A stretch of DNA of 64,000 nt from Atrichornis clamosus (lineage: Eukaryota > Chordata > Aves > Passeriformes > Menuridae): positions 16,865-80,864 of the forward strand of contig WBMZ01003252.1 in assembly GCA_013400975.1 (NCBI GenBank), in the 5' to 3' direction. Shown here one piece after another: positions 61,840-64,000 of the stretch (position 1 is the first letter of the stretch; each line of letters begins with the position of its first letter). The notes under the pieces were generated by a model. The model was not told where the DNA came from. It saw only the letters and a list, made by a program, of their open reading frames with translations, and did no database searches. The position numbers and the translations under genes were made by a program.

Positions 61840-62490
61840 TCCTACTCTGCAGAGCAGCTGAATAATCTTTTCCTTTGCCCACATTAAAAGCCCTGAATAA
61901 TGTTTATAAAATGTTAGGGAATCCCGGTAGGTTTCCTATTTAACAAGCCATGTATGACAAATCACAGTGTAATGTACTACGTTCTTAATCTTTAATTAGA
62001 ATGTGAATATCTGTGCGAGAACGCAGTTAACTTTGACACATTAAATCTTCTGGTTAAAGTGCCTTACAGGAAGTGCAAAGATGAAACACTGCAACAATCT
62101 ACTGCCTCTCTCCATTCACCCAGACAGTTGGGGAAGGATGATAACATCTTGTAATACCTGCTCTGTAGTAATTAATCGCTGTGGTATTTAGGACCATTCA
62201 AGTAGACAAATATGACAGAGACAGGGACAATTAGGAACCTTGTTCAAGCTACATTAACTTTTCCAGCTATTACAACACAGCAGCTCAAGTTTGCTTGTAA
62301 AAGCTGCAGAGGGATTGTTATGCATTAGCCGTGCGATTATTAATGAAAGAAAAGGAGAATTGTGTTTATTGTAGTTTGAAAATTGCAAATAAATTTCAAT
62401 TATCTGCTATGTCATTTTGTTAAACATGCATTCTGGAAATGCCTTTGTACTCTAAATCATGAGCTACTTAGAGCAAACTAATACTAGAAA
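61840..62490. promoter_or_regulatory. Candidate long conserved non-coding element
   Basis: About 650 bp without low complexity and with many homeodomain-type sites: TTTAATTAGA (61991-62000), AGTAATTAATCGC (62167-62179), ATGCATTA (62320-62327), GATTATTAATGA (62335-62346). Retained CpGs include GTGCGAGAACGC and GCCGTGCGATTA. This is the most enhancer-like texture in the window. There is no ORF, splice pair or repeat. Conservation across species remains to be tested. Confidence 0.4.
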
Positions 62491-63230
62491 GCCTTTGGGA
62501 GATACAAAGTCAATATTTTTGTTGAACTGGCCTTCTTTCTTGTTGAAACCAGAGACAGACAGAGCTACCTGAAGATATTTCAGATAGTTAGCAAACCCCA
62601 CAGACACTGGCATTCACCCTGCCTCCCTGTACCAACAGGCTGTTGGATCAGACTTTGACACATCACTGGTGGAACATGAGCTCTGCTCCACAAGAATAAG
62701 AAAGCTCAACTCCCTTGCTGATGGCATGCATAAAGTGCACACAGATAAATAAATAAACAACTAGGCGGAAAGCCCTTCAAAAAGCCCTTTGCCTTTTTCC
62801 CATTCTTGCCACAGTCATCACCAGAATAGACATAATGAAACACAGGGAAAACATTTGGGACTTGATATGGATTATATATTGTATAGGTTACACTCTGTGG
62901 TTTACTTTCCTATCAATAAGAAGCAGTAAGTACACTGCAGATAATAAAGTTTATGTTTTAACTATATGTTTGAGGGAGCACAATTTGCCACTGCTGTCTG
63001 GTACCACATGAACATATATTCTCTTTATTAAAGGAGAACAGCCAGAAAACAACAGAACTGGACAAACAGTGCAAAGACTTTGGCATGAATATTCACTTGG
63101 TGGCTGTTTTCTTAAAAAAAAAAGAAAAAAAATTCACCTAAACCTGTGGCCCTTTTATGTTCACTTTCTATGAATATTTGAACTAGAGTTTCTTAGCAGC
63201 ATGAATGCTTGCAGAAAGCTAATTTGAAAG
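62491..63230. other. Unique sequence
   Basis: Moderately complex. (AAAT) run near 62744-62757 and A-runs at 63113-63130. No exon or transposon recognised. Confidence 0.3.
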
Positions 63231-63535
63231 TCATACGTGCGAGTGTTTGTGGAAAACGAATTCTAAATTTGCATGTGCAAATATTTGCACTGGGTATGCT
63301 GTCGTCTTCCCCCAGTCAGGGAGCAGCAGCGCTGCCACGTGTCTCGCCCCACCAATCCTTCCCAAGGAACCCAGCTTGAGTTTCAAATATTGTGTCAAAT
63401 TTGCCCAGCGAACTTGTTTACGATCGAGCCCGAAAGTAGAAAAAAAAAGAAGTGTTAAAAGTGTATGAAATGTACTTGAACAACAAATGTTTGCAGCGAT
63501 GGGAGATGTGTAGCTGGGCACTTTGAAAGCAGAAA
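63231..63535. promoter_or_regulatory. CpG-rich candidate regulatory element
   Basis: Twelve CpGs in 300 bp, including TTTACGATCGAGCCCG, against very few in the neighbouring kilobases. ATTTGCATGTGCAAAT (63267-63282) is a perfect 16-bp palindrome with a POU octamer ATTTGCAT. CACGTG lies at 63336-63341 and ACCAATCC, a CCAAT-type box, near 63351. Short ORFs on both strands (96 codons minus) match no family and reflect fewer stops. It could be a promoter-like element for an unannotated transcript or a conserved enhancer. No TATA box or first-exon donor was identified. Confidence 0.35.
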
Positions 63536-64000
63536 CAGAGGCACTCTGGCACCAAACAGAGTTTGTTAGTAAGTGTTCACTCAGCTCTGGTATGACTGTT
63601 TTTGCCTCCTCTCTCCTTCCACAGGGTGAAAAATAAAACTAAAGGGTAGAAATACCACTCAGGACAGGGAAACATTTTCTGCCTATCTTCCCAGTTTATG
63701 GTAAATCTCTTGAAATACTACCCTTCAAATTCAAAATATTTGTGAACTTGGAGTGCTTTCTGAATGCATAGGAGAGGAGTCCACCATTTATTTGCAGGTG
63801 AGGTTTTCCATGCTCTTTATGTGGTTTTTTTTCTGTTCAATTTTGGTAGTTGCAAAGTACATTGCTTCATATATGCCATTTTCTGCAACCTACATCATGG
63901 TAGTCTAGAAATAAAAAGAAAAGCCAGCTTAGCCCAGCAGAAATCTGCATCCCCACCCCAGAATCTGTTGTCACAAAATGAAGGAGGGAGGGGGCTGGGG
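63536..64000. other. Unique sequence to the window edge
   Basis: No gene recognised. The last 20 bases (GAGGGAGGGGGCTGGGG) are G-rich and could be part of a quadruplex motif cut by the window edge. Confidence 0.3.

Noticed and set aside
1..64000. CRISPR arrays, bacterial operons, phage-like or plasmid genes
   Set aside because: No regularly spaced repeats, no ribosome-binding sites with long ORFs. The sequence is plainly vertebrate nuclear DNA.
1..64000. tRNA, rRNA, snRNA and well-known microRNA sequences
   Set aside because: I looked for familiar conserved cores (for example let-7, miR-9, miR-124, U6, 5S) and saw none on either strand. Novel hairpins cannot be excluded without folding.

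Overview
The window reads as nuclear DNA from a vertebrate, most likely a bird, or less likely another sauropsid. It is AT-rich throughout, with no operons and no ORF longer than about 130 codons. Recognisable transposon sequence is sparse, and what can be identified is mostly chicken-repeat 1 (CR1) LINE 3' ends plus a few very old relics (a hAT-type MITE, a MIR-like SINE). Low repeat load with CR1 as the main family is the avian pattern. One CR1 (near 24.5-25.1 kb) has the word order of old CR1 copies I know from turtles and crocodilians, so a non-avian archosaur or turtle cannot be excluded. A single ambiguous base (n at 59144) lies in a G-run and marks an assembly problem.

No protein-coding gene can be called with confidence. 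The window is either a gene desert or the inside of a very large intron. The best exon candidate is on the minus strand at 30547-30780: a strong acceptor, a strong donor, 234 bp, and one frame open almost throughout. Weaker exon-like pieces lie on the plus strand at 13410-13497, 17524-17574, from 25205, and at 59249-59530, where the codon use looks protein-like but no donor is visible. No known protein family was recognised in any of them.

Layout: 1-9 kb is unique sequence with two segments that look conserved. At 9.5-12.3 kb there are two long, complex, homeodomain-site-rich segments. At 13-19 kb there are small exon-like pieces and old repeat relics (hAT MITE at 16.06-16.24 kb, MIR-like at 18.1 kb). 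Regulatory-looking segments follow at 19.0-19.9 kb. CR1 copies sit at 24.5-25.1, 28.2-28.9 (with a second short CR1 tail nested inside), 37.2-37.9 and 50.0-50.5 kb, all on the plus strand. A GC- and CpG-rich island at 35.75-36.18 kb may be an old LTR/ERV remnant. Further conserved-looking segments lie at 39.9-40.2, 45.3-45.7, 47.1, 48.2-48.8, 49.5-49.85 and 54.4-54.7 kb. The last 5 kb (59.2-63.5 kb) is the richest in such segments and ends in a CpG-rich block with a CACGTG site and an octamer palindrome.

The overall picture is a regulatory landscape: many candidate non-coding elements with TAAT/ATTA-type motifs, as found around developmental transcription-factor genes. No target gene can be named, and conservation cannot be measured here. 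All regulatory calls rest on sequence texture (complex, repeat-free, motif-rich, local CpG retention) and are low confidence. I found no convincing undescribed gene system.
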